Of a DNA stretch of 64,000 bases, positions 12,601 through 23,005 are shown piece after piece. Source of the stretch: Mytilus edulis (lineage: Eukaryota > Mollusca > Bivalvia > Mytilida > Mytilidae); NCBI RefSeq assembly GCF_963676685.1, contig NC_092344.1, positions 90,426,749 to 90,490,748 of the forward strand, given 5' to 3'. Under the pieces are notes generated by a model that worked only from the letters and a program-made list of their open reading frames with translations, did not search any database and was not told the origin of the DNA. The translations under genes and the position numbers were made by a program. The stretch's first letter is position 1. Each line of letters starts with the position of its first letter.

Positions 12601-15600
12601 GTTCACATGGACCCTGCTGAAGGATTTGATGTAATGAAGTATGTCCAGTGTCCAAGTCTACCCTACAACAAACCTGGTACCACATATACTATGGTCAGAC
12701 TACCAGAGGATCCTACACAAGGTACCAGATAAATAGTCACATATAGAAAATATTTAAACACAGAAAAAAAGAATATTACTTATTAGTATTAGAAGGGGGA
12801 ATTATGTGAAATATTTTTAAATGGTTTTCATGATAAGGCCATGCAAGTATTTTCATTTCCCCATACTCCTAAAGTTGTCTTTTGTCAAATGTGTTGTGCA
12901 ACTGATAATATATTATACTATATCTTTTGATGAAAACAATCTGGTTTTGTTGGGTTTGAAAAACTAATAATAACTATAATAAAAGCTATTTTGTGATTTT
13001 AAGTAAAATTGGATTGTGCTTTTATTGTGTATATCATGGCTCTTTTCTAATAGGAAATTGGGTTAAAAAAAAAACCATGACACTTCATGATGTAACTTAT
13101 GGATTAAAAAAACATTGATAAATTTATTTCGACTAGGAGAAGGAACCTTTTAAATTTTTTAAATTATAAAAAGGACATTATAACTTGTGCTAAACATTGA
13201 AATAAAAGATATCCATATTGATTTGCAGTGACTGGAACATTTAGTTGTACTCTGAAGTTTATTGTGAAAGATTGTGATCCTAACACAGGAGAAGCTGATG
13301 ATGATGGATATGAAGATGAATATGTCGTAAGTTTTATAACCATAAAAAAGATGTTGTCAATTAAGTTTGTAGTAATATCTATAATTTCTCACTGGAGATA
13401 AAAAATATGGAATTTTCCTTTTCATATTATGTGAACCATAAAAAAGATGTTGTCAATTAAGTTTGTAGTAATATCTATAATTTCTCACAGGAGATTAAAA
13501 ATATGAAATTTTCCTTTTTATATTATGTGAATTTGACCACACTAAATACAAATTAAAACCACTACCATGGTGTTAAAAAAGTATTGTAAGAGAGGGGCAC
13601 AAACGTTTTAGACAAAACATTTTTGAAGGAAAGGAAATTGCATACTATGTACCCATATCTCACCAACTTTTTATTAAAAACAAAAGTGGGAGTCCTGCTT
13701 CTAAGGATTTAAACATATTGTTTGGAAATGAAAAGAGGTTATATGCATGACAATTGAAATTTAACAGTAAATGACAATAATAAAATACTACACAATCATT
13801 TTAAATGCAAGATTCTCTATAAGTTCAACTTTAAATTTGTAGATTGCAAAAAATAAATCAAGGGAAGATAACCTTTTGCATCATTAAAAAAATTGCACCA
13901 TGCACTTTTGTCCAATTTTTTGTGTGTGTAATGTATTGTCCTAGTCCAAATATATATCCAAAATTTAGAAAGATTGAAGCAATCACTTTTACAAATTTAG
14001 CCAATACACATCCATACCCCTATTGACAAGTCAAGAGATGTTCCGAAAACTGTAAATATAACCTTTTTGCACTTGACCTAATCACTCATTCCATATCAAA
14101 ATCAGTTCAAATACAACCTCCAAAAATTTATTTGACCTCTCTTCTTTCATTTCCACCCAAAAAGATTTAAGGAATGAGTGAGGAAAGGAAAGAAAAAAAA
14201 TTAAGGAAAAATACACTCTAATTAAAAGGAACTATATTCGTGGACAACGAAAAGCGGGGTCATTAATTGTGGTCTTGGGCCTATTAGGGGCCTAAAACTT
14301 GACCAATTCTAATAAAACTTGGCATGATTCAAGCTTAGTATATTATAAAACAGGTTACAAAGTTTCAAAGCCATATGATACCAAATAAAAAAAATGTGGC
14401 ATTTTTTATATCTGAATTTTGGGTGCTGAATTGTGGCGTTGAATTAGAACAATTAAAACTATCAAATTTAAGCTTCTAAAAACCAAAAGATACCAAAACT
14501 AACACTTTTTAATGTCTCTATGTATAAGTTAACATCTATTTAAAGCAACAGAAAGCATATTTCATGTATCAGACTTATGCAAAATGGCCAGAAGTTAATT
14601 TTATATGAGCCTGTGCCAAAAAATAGAGGTTTTCAATTAGGGTGAGGCCTTATATCAAATGTAATATTTTTCACTTACCACAATTTTCTGAAGTTGTTAA
14701 GTTATCAAACAAACTTTAACAGGTTATAAATGTACTTTTGATGGAAATATAAGTTTCAAATAGCATAACGCATGTGGATAAAATGGTCTTTAGCAATGTT
14801 ATGCTTAAAAAAACAGATTGCCAGTTAAGGCCGTTCCCCACATTTGCATATTTAAAAGCATATAAATGATATGGGAGATGGAGATATACTTCTTTTTGCT
14901 AAAATCTGTGCTCAGATATGATAAAACATGGAGCCTGGATGTAACAAGACTGTCACTTTCAACTATATATGCAGACAGTATGGTCTGATGCAAAGTTTAT
15001 TAACTTTACTGTTTAAAAACTAAATGAAATGTCAGCCTCAAAAGGCCAATATTTAAACCACTAGCTATCCAACAGAAGAAAGTAAAGGTAGTCTGTGAAA
15101 CAGAAATGGTTAAGCAACCAGTAATAAGTGTTTTTGATGTAGGTTCAGTGCAATCTGTTTTGGAATACAACTTTTAAGTGCATAGAACTTCACATTTCAC
15201 CTGCTGCGTATACTGACCGTTAGACTTAGACTATTAAAACAGCACATTTTGCACTCTTTTTATGTTTTTATCTACTTTTTTTTGTGTTCAGAGTTCACAA
15301 ATAAGTTAAACAACTGAAATAAATACCACAAACACAAATAGATATCAGAAAAAAACTGTCAGAGAGAAATTAAGCATGCTGTTCTTGAAAAAATAGTGAA
15401 AAAAGTGAAAAAGCTACATTTTAGGCATTTAACCTGAAAAGTGACTTTTTCACAAAATTTCTATCAAATGAAAGTGAAAATCATTTCTTCTCATATAGTT
15501 TGACAAATCAATACCAATAGATCATTCAGAAAAGATGCCAAAGTAAAAATTCTAAATTTGCTGAAATGCACCTCTTAGGCCAAAGACCACAACTAATTCC

Positions 15601-18600
15601 TCTATCAGTTCTTTATAACCTTTTGCATCATTAAAAAAATTGCACCATGCACTTTTGTCCAATTTTTTGTGTGTGTAATGTATTGTCCTAGTCCAAATAT
15701 ATATCCAAAATTTAGAAAGATTGAAGCAATCACTTTTACAAATTTAGCCAATACACATCCATACCCCTATTGACAAGTCAAGAGATGTTCCGAAAACTGT
15801 AAATATCACCTTTTTATACGACCGCAAATTTTGAAAAAATTTTCGTCGTATATTGCTATCACGTTGGCGTCGTCGTCGTCGTCCGGCGTCCGAATACTTT
15901 TAGTTTTCGCACTCTAACTTTAGTAAAAGTGAATAGAAATCTATGAAATTTTAACACAAGGTTTATGACCATAAAAGGAAGGTTGGTATTGATTTTGGGA
16001 GTTTTGGTCCCAACATTTTAGGAATAAGGGGCCAAAAAGGGCCCAAATAAGCATTTTCTTGGTTTTCGCACCATAACTTTAGTTTAAGTTAATAGAAATC
16101 TATGAAATTTTGACACAAGGTTTATGACCACAAAAGAAAGATTGGGATTGATTTTGGGAGTTTTGGTTTCAATAGTTTAGGAATAAGGGGCCAATAAAGG
16201 GCCCAAATAAGCATTTTTCTTGGTTTTTGCACAATAACCTTAGGTTAAGTAAATAGAAATCTATGAAATTTAAACACAATGTTTATGACCACAAAAGGAA
16301 GGTTGGTATTGATTTTGGGAGTTTAGGACCCAACAGTTTAGGAATTAGGGGCCAAAAAGGGACCCAAATGAGCATTTTTCTTGGTTTTCGCACTATAATG
16401 TTAGTATAAGTAAATACAAATCTATGAAATTTAAACACAAGGCTTATGACCATAAAAGGAAGGTTGGTATTAATTTTGGGAGTTTTGGTCCCAACAATTT
16501 AGGAATAAGGGGCCCAAAGGGTCCAAAATTAAACTTTGTTTGATTTCATCAAAATTGAATAATTGGGGTTCTTTGATATGCCGAATCTAACTGTATATGT
16601 AGATTCTCAACTTTTGGTCCCGTTTTCAAATTGGTCTACATTAAGGTCCAAAGGGTCCAAAATTAAACTAAGTTTGATTTTGACAAAAAATGAATCGGTT
16701 GGGTTCTTTGATATGTTGAATCTAAAAATGTACTTAGATTCTTGATTATTGAAGTTTTTTGGTCCAGTTTTCAAATTAGTCTACATTAAGGTCCAAAGGG
16801 TCCAAAATTAAACTTTGTTTGATTTCATCAAAAATTGAATCCTTGGGGTTCTTTGATATGCCAAATCTAACTGTGTATGTAGATTCTTCATTTTTGGTCC
16901 TGTTTTCAAATTTCAAATTCTACATTAAAGTCCAAAGGGTCCAAAATTAAACTAAGTTTGATTTTAACAAAAATTGAATTCTTGGGCCTCTTTGATATGC
17001 TGAATCTAAACATGTACTTAGATTTTTGATTATGGGCCCAGTTTCAAGTTGGTCCAAATCAGGATCTAAAATTATTATATTAAGTATTGTGCAATAGCAA
17101 GTCTTTTCAATTGCACAGTATTGTGCAATGGCAAGAAATATCTAATTGCACAATATTGTGAAATAGCAAATTTTTTTTTAATTAGAGTTATCTTTCTTTG
17201 TCCAGAATAGTAAGCCAGAAATATCCTATTGCACAATATTGTGCAATAGCAAGAATTTTTTTTAATTGGAGTTATCTTTCTTTGTCCAGAATCAACTTAA
17301 ATCTTTGTTATATACAATATACAATGTATATACACTTTTTACTACCAACTGATAAATTTAAATAATCTTTACCATTCAGTGATAACAAGCAGTTTTTTTA
17401 CATCTTAATATTTTATGATGTATTTAAATGAGTAGTTATTGTTGCAAACTCCATTAGAAATTTGAATTGATATCAGTTTTGAAAAAGGGAAACGGGGATG
17501 TGAAAAAAAAGGGGGGGGGTTAAATTTTTCTCATTTCAGATTTCATAAATAAAAAGAAAATTTCTTCAAACATTTTTTTGAGAGGATTAATATTCAACAG
17601 CATAGTGATTTGCTCAAAGGCAAAAAAAACCTTTTAAGTTCATTAGACCACATTCATTCTGTGTCAGAAACCTATGCTGTGTCAACTATTTAATTTTAGA
17701 TTTAAAAAGTTTGAAGAAGAAATCTTTAATTGATTTGTAAAATCTTGGCATTTGTTTTGTGTAAAAAAAAACCATGTAATGTCAAAAATTTGATCACAAT
17801 CCAAATTCAGAGCTGTATCATGCTTGAATGTTTTGTCCATACTTGCCCCAACTGTTCAGGGTTCGACCTCTGCGGTCGTATAAAGCTGCGCCCTGCGGAG
17901 CACCTGGTTGCACTTGACCTAATCACTCATTCCATATCAAAATCAGTTAAAATACAACCTCCAAAAATTTATTTGACCTCTCTTCTTTCATTTCCACCCA
18001 AAAAGATTTAAGGAATGAGTGAGGAAAGGAAAGAAAAAAAATTAAGGAAAAATACACTTCCCGTTTGAATGGTTTTACACTAGTAATTTTGGGGCCCTTT
18101 ATAGCTTGTTGTTCGGTGTGAGCTAAGGCTCCGTGTTGAAGGCCGTACTTTAACCTATAATGGTTTACTTTTTAAATTGTTATTTGTATGGAGAGTTGTC
18201 TCATTGGCACTCACACCACATCTTCCTATATCTACTCTAATTAAAAGGAACTATATTCGTGGACAACGAAAAGCGAGGTCATTAATTGTGGTCTTGGGCC
18301 ATATGGCACAGAATAAATCAAGGGAAGATAATAGTTGTATATGGCACAAAATAAATCAAGGGAAGATAATAGTTGTATATGACACAGAATAAATCAAGGG
18401 GAGATATTAGTTGTAAATTGCACAAAATAAATCAAGGGAAGATAATAGTTGTATATGGCACAGAATAAATCAAGGGGAGATAAGAGTTGTAAATTGCACA
18501 AAATAAATCAAGGGAAGATAATAGTTGTATATGGCACAGAATAAATCAAGGGGAGATAATAGTTGTAAATTGCACAAAATAAATCAAGGGAAGATAATAG

Positions 18601-19766
18601 TTGTATATGGCACAGAATAAATCAAGGGGAGATAATAGTTGTAAATTGCACAAAATAAATTAAGGGGAGATAATAGTTGTAGATTGTACAAAATAAATCA
18701 AGGGATGATAATAGTTGTATATGGCACAGAATAAATAAAGGGGAGATAATAGTTGTAAATTGCACAGAACAAAATCAAGGAGAGATAATCTTTTCAGTTC
18801 TAATTGGATTTTGTTACTGTTATAAATCGAAATTACAGTAAATTTAGCATTCATTTATGATTAAATATCACTTTAGCAGCTTTTCAAAATGAAAATTATG
18901 ATTAATATTGCCCAAATAAATCATCATCATTATCTGTGAAGTTTCCAGAAATCCTTTCATATTTTAACAGCTTGAAGATGTAGAAGTCACTGTGGCTGAC
19001 CATGTACAGCGTGTGATAAAACCAAACTTTGGAGGAGCATGGGAAGAAATAGGACCTGAAAATGAACTTGAAGATACATTTGCTCTCTCAACTGTCAAGT
19101 CTCTAGAGGGTAAATATATATTATATAAGATATTCTGAACTATTTTGTTTCATGAATAGTTTCTATTTGAATCTATGGCACAGAGATATACAACTAAATA
19201 TCAGGTATTAGCAACAATAAATGATACTTTAGAAATATATATAAGCCGAAGACTTTCATACAGATATATATATTAACTTACTGTGGTTTAATACTGTTCA
19301 GAGTTGAACAACTTATAATGTTCTTCATTGATTTTAAATTTTTGATCATGTTTGATGGACAAAATACAATAAAGGAAGATAAGAATGAACAATGTTTTAA
19401 AAGTGCATTTTGATTAATAAAAACTATTCAGAATTATAATTCTTAAGGCAAACTGACTGAAGATTTGTGCAAAAATAACCCTGAACGTATCAACGAATAC
19501 GAATAATAATGATGTTTTTTTTTTTTATTACAGAAGCTGTGAAGAATATCATACAGTTTATGGGTATGCAGCCATGTGAGAGATCTGACAAAGTACAGGA
19601 AGGCAAGAGTTCACACTCATTATTTTTATCTGGAGTTTACCGTGGTGGCCATGATGCTCTCGTCCGAGCTAAATTAGCCATGTCAGATTCAGGTGTTACG
19701 ATGCAGTTAACTGTTCGTTCAACCGATCCTTATGTGTCTGAAGTGCTAGTTACAGCTATAGGATAG
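680..19766 (+). CDS. COPG: Coatomer subunit gamma (gamma-COP), partial: 19 C-terminal exons
   Basis: Gamma-COP is a subunit of the COPI coat, which makes Golgi-to-ER and intra-Golgi vesicles. Exons: 680-772, 1120-1206, 2484-2600, 2966-3006, 4641-4842, 5179-5289, 6115-6215, 6869-6941, 7665-7743, 8213-8377, 8665-8740, 10433-10536, 10850-10972, 11349-11420, 11869-12011, 12553-12721, 13229-13326, 18971-19109, 19534-19766 (stop TAG). All are bounded by AG/GT with agreeing phases and give 2226 nt, or 741 residues. Residues 1 to about 460 are the alpha-helical adaptin trunk ([45 protein letters not shown]). About 460-500 is the linker, and from about 505 ([12 protein letters not shown]) to the end is the appendage, including [10 protein letters not shown] and [16 protein letters not shown] text. 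The usual length is about 870, so roughly 130 N-terminal residues lie upstream. The reading frame is intact. One COPG gene is usual in invertebrates; vertebrates have COPG1 and COPG2. Confidence 0.96.
1325..2136. mobile_element. Helentron-like non-autonomous element, family 1 (812 bp)
   Basis: The element lies in the COPG intron between 1206 and 2484. The left end ATACCCCCGC (1325-1334) is answered by the inverted copy GCGGGGGTAT (2104-2113). This is followed by a short hairpin, GAGC-AGTA-GCTC (2121-2132), and the element appears to stop at CAG before TT. TT also precedes the left end. A CTGTC/CAGTCCGTC-rich stretch (1364-1430) and a 168-bp tandem array fill the interior. TT flanks, subterminal inverted repeats, a 3' hairpin and internal tandem repeats are the published hallmarks of Helentron-associated elements. 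'Pearl'-type bivalve elements are an alternative label. No coding capacity. Confidence 0.55.
1430..2088. repeat. Tandem repeat, 168-bp unit, about 3.9 copies
   Basis: The word TACCGTGTGATGC recurs at 1507, 1675, 1843 and 2011, exactly 168 bp apart. The first unit is the most diverged and the last is cut short. Long open frames in two phases cross it, but they only repeat the same peptide, so they are a by-product of a repeat whose length is a multiple of three. Confidence 0.93.
3216..4479. repeat. Long inverted repeat (foldback), arms about 605 bp, spacer about 50 bp
   Basis: TTACAGTGACTTGACTG at 3216 is mirrored by CAGTCAAGTCACTGTAA ending at 4479. Pairing continues inward with a few mismatches to about 3815 and 3868. 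The spacer (about 3817-3866) repeats a segment (GTCCAAACTAAGCTTTTA) that is also present in both arms at 3512 and 4150. It lies wholly inside the COPG intron 3007-4640. No transposase is coded. It may be a foldback transposon or an inverted duplication. Confidence 0.9.
6781..6852. repeat. Short tandem repeat of TACTATATATACATACAAAT, 3 copies
   Basis: The copies begin at 6781, 6803 and 6829 and end just before the acceptor of the COPG exon at 6869. The middle copy carries four extra bases (ATCA). Confidence 0.8.
7066..7499. mobile_element. Small TIR element with TTAA ends (434 bp)
   Basis: TTAAGGTGGTAC at 7066-7077 is a perfect inverted match to GTACCACCTTAA at 7488-7499, in the COPG intron 6942-7664. 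TTAA may be the target duplication (piggyBac/Kolobok-type target) or part of the terminal repeat; the two cannot be told apart from one copy. The interior is AT-rich and non-coding. I recall GGTGGTAC-ended repeats as frequent in mussel sequence. Confidence 0.6.
8843..8946. repeat. 52-bp direct duplication at the edge of the pogo-like element
   Basis: GTTATCATACTCTGACTTAG starts at 8843 and again at 8895. Each copy ends in a GTTACAGTAG(A/G)CTC word, so the duplication carries the terminal bases of the neighbouring inverted-repeat element with it. Confidence 0.85.
8936..10319. mobile_element. Non-autonomous pogo/Tc1-like element with TA duplication (1.38 kb)
   Basis: The left end CAGTAGGCTCCACC and the right end (reverse complement CAGTAAACTACGGC) are imperfect inverted repeats. 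They share further words inward (AATCnGATA, CAGCTAAA). Both ends are flanked by TA (8934-8935 and 10320-10321), the target of the Tc1/mariner/pogo superfamily. No transposase frame remains. It fills most of the COPG intron 8741-10432. Confidence 0.6.
13338..13531. repeat. 97-bp tandem duplication next to a COPG donor site
   Basis: ACCATAAAAAAGATGTTGTC occurs at about 13338 and 13435 and the copies stay nearly identical for 97 bp. They start 12 bp after the donor of the exon 13229-13326. A few single-base differences show that the event is not brand new. Confidence 0.9.
13870..14281. repeat. Duplicated 412-bp intronic unit, uninterrupted copy
   Basis: It begins AACCTTTTGCATCATT and ends GGTCTTGGGCC. 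The same sequence recurs from 15616 to 18300, split there by two insertions. This copy is therefore the empty-site reference for both insertions. A single minisatellite-like monomer (AAATAAATCAAGGGAAGATA) borders it on the left at 13851. Confidence 0.88.
14262..15598. mobile_element. Possible TIR element (1.34 kb) between the two unit copies
   Basis: ATTAATTGTGGTCTTGGGCC at 14262 is mirrored by GGCCAAAGACCACAACTAAT ending near 15597, with two or three mismatches and some further inward match. No coding region. The left end overlaps the right end of the duplicated unit, so the terminal repeat may belong to a larger composite. Confidence 0.45.
15816..17907. mobile_element. Helentron-like non-autonomous element, family 2, copy 1 (2.09 kb)
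   Basis: The left end ATACGACCGCA (15816) is preceded by T5. Its inverted match TGCGGTCGTAT lies 25-35 bp inside the right end. A hairpin GCT-G-CGC-CCT-GCG-G-AGC and a final CTGG follow, then TT. Against the empty copy at 14061-14072, at most TT is duplicated. The left end also folds on itself (TATACGAC with GTCGTATA at 15843-15850). The interior holds about three and a half 165-bp repeats (TTTTCGCAC...AAGGGCCCAAATAAGCA), then about 115-bp repeats (GGTCCAAAATTAAACT), then palindromes TTGCACAATATTGTGCAA. It encodes nothing convincing and lies in the last long COPG intron. Confidence 0.68.
18059..18233 (-). repeat. Dispersed 175-bp repeat, full copy (reverse orientation)
   Basis: It is absent from the paralogous site at 14213-14214, so it is a true insertion, flanked by a short ACT. 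Its reverse complement is base-for-base identical, as far as I can read, to 34873-35047. A third, shorter and diverged copy is at 32461-32589. SINE or small MITE is possible; I see no clear pol III A and B boxes. Confidence 0.85.
18301..18790. repeat. 38-bp minisatellite, about 13 copies
   Basis: The unit is TGGCACAGAATAAATCAAGG followed by GGAGATAATAGTTGTATA. Copies begin at 18304, 18342, 18380 and so on. Two variants alternate (TATATGGCAC with GGGAAG, AAATTGCAC with GGGGAG), which suggests growth by a 76-bp dimer. It ends 180 bp before the acceptor of COPG exon 18971-19109. Confidence 0.93.
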
Positions 19767-19944
19767 ATACTTGGATTTGAAGGACATTTTTTTTTCTAGG
19801 GAAATTTTTATGAAGAATATTGAAACATATATTATTCTTTAGACTGAAAAATTATTTATTGTAATGATATAAGATTTATTTCCTTTGATGGAAAACATAT
19901 TGCTATGATGGCTGTGTTAATATTATGTACTACTGCTTTTGTGC

Positions 19945-19950
19945 AATAAA
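19945..19950 (+). terminator. Polyadenylation signal AATAAA of COPG
   Basis: A canonical AATAAA lies 179 bp after the COPG stop codon. It is the first such hexamer downstream of the stop, so the 3' UTR is about 200 bp. Confidence 0.75.
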
Positions 19951-20225
19951 AGCTGGAAAAGGGAGGATATGTTTGTTTTTACATGATTGGAGCCATTCAA
20001 AATGAAAATTGCATATGCTACTGCAAGATTAACACTTTTGAAAGTAGGACAAGAAACTAAACAATTAGATAAACAAAATGTGGATACTGTACACTGCTAT
20101 ATGGAAAAAAGGTATAAAAAATACTAGACTTGTAATTTTGTACACACAATCAAAAAAGTTAAAAGGCTAAATAAAGTGCATGGTGAGCATAATGGACCTG
20201 GAATTCCAAAGGTTGATCCAAATTT

Positions 20226-21485
20226 AGCAAAAAGTAAAATTACAAAAAAATTGAACTCTGAGGAAAATTCTAAACGGAAAGTCCCTCATCAAATGGCAAA
20301 ATCAAAATCTCAAACACATCCATGGATTTTTCTAGCATTCCACAGGGTCCGGTTTTTAGACCCATTCCCAACGACAAAAACCCTACATTTTTCCCAATTT
20401 TGGGAGTTAAATTCCCAAATGATCACAAAATCATCTTTATTATTCATGACAGAGATGTTTATTTTATTCAACTGCTAGCTTTATGCCAAAAATCGCCAAC
20501 AAGTAATGTGTAAATCCAAGTTGAAACATATTGAATGACAAACAACATTGACAAACAATGGCTGCCATAAATAAACTGGAAGTGTGGGAAAATACTAAAA
20601 CCAGATCAAATCCGAAAACGGACAAGTATATAACTATGGGTTTGTCAATCAAATACAGTAAATAAAAAATGAAAAAGAACCAAACATGTGACAGCTATCA
20701 TAGCAACACTAAAATTTAAAACCAAAAGATATATAAAAAAAGAAAATAGAAACAGGATATATTTTATACAGAACTCAAAATATTTTAGTTCACAAATTTC
20801 ACGTCAAAAAAATAAATAAATGTAACAACCCTTTAAGAAGTTAGAACTCATTATTTTGATACTCAAATAAACTTTAATGCCATTTTGTTATATTTAAAAA
20901 CAAAGAAGGTGTAGGTAGTCCTTACTCTATTTTCACCAACAAAACAAAGTTTAATGAACAAAACACATTAAAACTAACATCTGGTATATTGCTTGTTTTT
21001 CCCAATTTCATTGAAAACCATGTTAAAAAATTCCTAATCCAGGGTCCTTTTTCCCAAAATACTCAGATAAACCCCTGACATCAATCGAATGAATAACAAC
21101 TGTCATATTCCTGACTTGATACAGGCATTTTCTTATGTAGAAAATAGGGGATTAAACCTGGTTTTTTAACTAGCTAAACCTCTCACTTGTATGACAGTTG
21201 CATCAAATTCCATTATTTTGACAATGATACGTTAACAAAACAAACAGACATGACAGGTAAAAATGTCAAAATAGAGGTACAGCAGTCAACATTGTGTTAC
21301 AAAATGGCATATAGACCAAGCAAATTAGCAAACATTAAAGACGAGAAAACACTAATTAACCATATGACAATAACACAATGGCGGGATGTTAAAGTACAAA
21401 GCCTTGTCATATATGTACCAAAGAAACATTAAAAGGCATATAGACAAAAGCACATAGCAAAAATGAAAGACAAGAATACAAACAT
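20226..21485 (+). repeat. Dispersed repeat family C, interrupted copy
   Basis: The parts 20226-20320 and 21083-21485 are a family also present at about 47150-47520 (shared words CTGACTTG, TCACTTGTATGACAGTTGCA, AGGTACAGCAGTCAA). The middle, 20321-21077, is an insertion. Short frames here are not convincing genes. Confidence 0.7.
20321..21077. mobile_element. Insertion of 757 bp inside repeat family C, ACATC duplication
   Basis: ACATC stands at 20316-20320 before the segment and again at 21078-21082 after it, and the flanks read on into each other as in other copies of the family. There is no clear terminal inverted repeat and no coding region. Class unknown. Confidence 0.45.
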
Positions 21486-23005
21486 TTTATTTACAAATGT
21501 AACATGACGGTACCTAAATCGCACCTTTTTTGACTGATTATTTTACTACGTTTTTTTATGATCAAGACAAAAATTTCCATTTTGTGTTTATTTTGTAGCC
21601 GTGTCCTTCTTTATCATATAGGTACACCAATTAGATTTTCAATCCAATTTGAATCATAGAAAAATTGGTTTGAACTAACCTCCTAACCATCAACGATTCT
21701 GTATTGAGGAGTACCCAAATTGCATCCTTGCTTAAATTTGCATCGTCAATGAATAACAGAGCTTCTATTTAATTTTTTAAATATTTTGAACAATTGGATA
21801 CTTGTCCATGCTTAATCTTCATTTTTTAAGAAATAGATAATTGAAACATATTGTATTTGCTATTTTTAAAAAGATGACCTTGCATGGCGACGTTTCGGTA
21901 CATTTTGCTTTTTCAGTAAACACTTCATCTGTTGATAAATACTGTGAAAATTTTGTGTAAATCTAAATATTTTTACCTATGTTGAAAGATTTGCATATTG
22001 TCAAATCAGAAAAATACAAATTGTTTAGTCTCTAGAACATCTTGTAAGATTTCTGCTGCTGTTTTTGCTAAATAGGTGCAATTTGGGTACCGTTACGTCA
22101 ATCTATTCCTGGGCAGAAAAATCTTAGGATTCCGAACAATTCTACAACCTGCTGCTAGTGAAATCATAATGTGTTGCAAGCTCAAATAATCTCAAAAAGC
22201 AATGAAGAAATCATAAACACACTCTGAAGCTTGATATTATTTTTTTGGTTTAATCTGTTTAATGAAGGACACACACAGTGTGTATAATTATACCCTGATC
22301 AAGCTGTAAAAGACTCCATTCATAGACAAATTAACAAAAAAAACTAATTATTTGACAATCATCAACAAAATTATGCTCCATACATATAGTAAGAGGTGCA
22401 AATATTCAATCTACAATTACAAAAGTTTAAGAAAGAAAAAAACCCATATTGAATCTACATATAAAAACAGTTAAAAGTCCAAATCAAATTCAATGTTCCA
22501 AAAGCATTGACAATTTTGAAAAAATCACTGATCTTGGTAGCTATGACCGATTTTCAGAGAGTAGAAAACCTGAGAACTTGATATCTTGACTGTTTACAAA
22601 TTATTGATGTTCCTAGGATTCTGTCTGGCATAGTCCTTTACTGGGACCCGCATTCTGAGAAATAGAACATCTACATTTGGTATATATAGATATTGGAAGG
22701 TCTACATGTCAGTCGGCCAGGGTTCTTACAACCCTGATCATGTTTTGTTGTTGGTCTGTGATCAAGTCAAGTTTTTGAGGTCACGTCCGTATAAGCAATA
22801 GATCTTATTGAGGTATTGAACTATTGTTAGGTGTTCATGTCGGTCTTCAAGGATTCGTCTGACCTTCATCTCGTTTTAATGGTTCATCGACTCGAGTAAC
22901 ATTTAGATTTCCTCCAATGAATTGATCAACCATATTTTGGTGTATGGAATGACTAAGATGTACATGTACGCATTGGAAGGATTCAAATCTTTATTCATTA
23001 TTTTT
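21486..23005. other. Intergenic, no gene seen
   Basis: AT-rich DNA with many stops in all frames. No exon with paired splice sites and no repeat shared with the rest of the window was found here. Confidence 0.5.

Larger units (their letters stand above)
15616..18300. repeat. Second copy of the 412-bp unit, split by two insertions
   Basis: The pieces 15616-15815, 17908-18058 and 18237-18300 align in order with 13870-14281. The two gaps correspond to a 2.09-kb Helentron-like element and a 175-bp dispersed repeat. The boundaries of both insertions are defined directly by comparison with the intact copy. Confidence 0.85.

Noticed and set aside
17855..17885. GGTTCGACC word resembling a tRNA T-loop
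   Set aside because: No cloverleaf forms around it; it is the terminal region of the Helentron-like element (GGTTCAACC in the other copy).
18301..18790. Regular repeat array considered as a CRISPR
   Set aside because: There are no unique spacers between repeats and the host is eukaryotic; it is a minisatellite. The same holds for 56884-57173.
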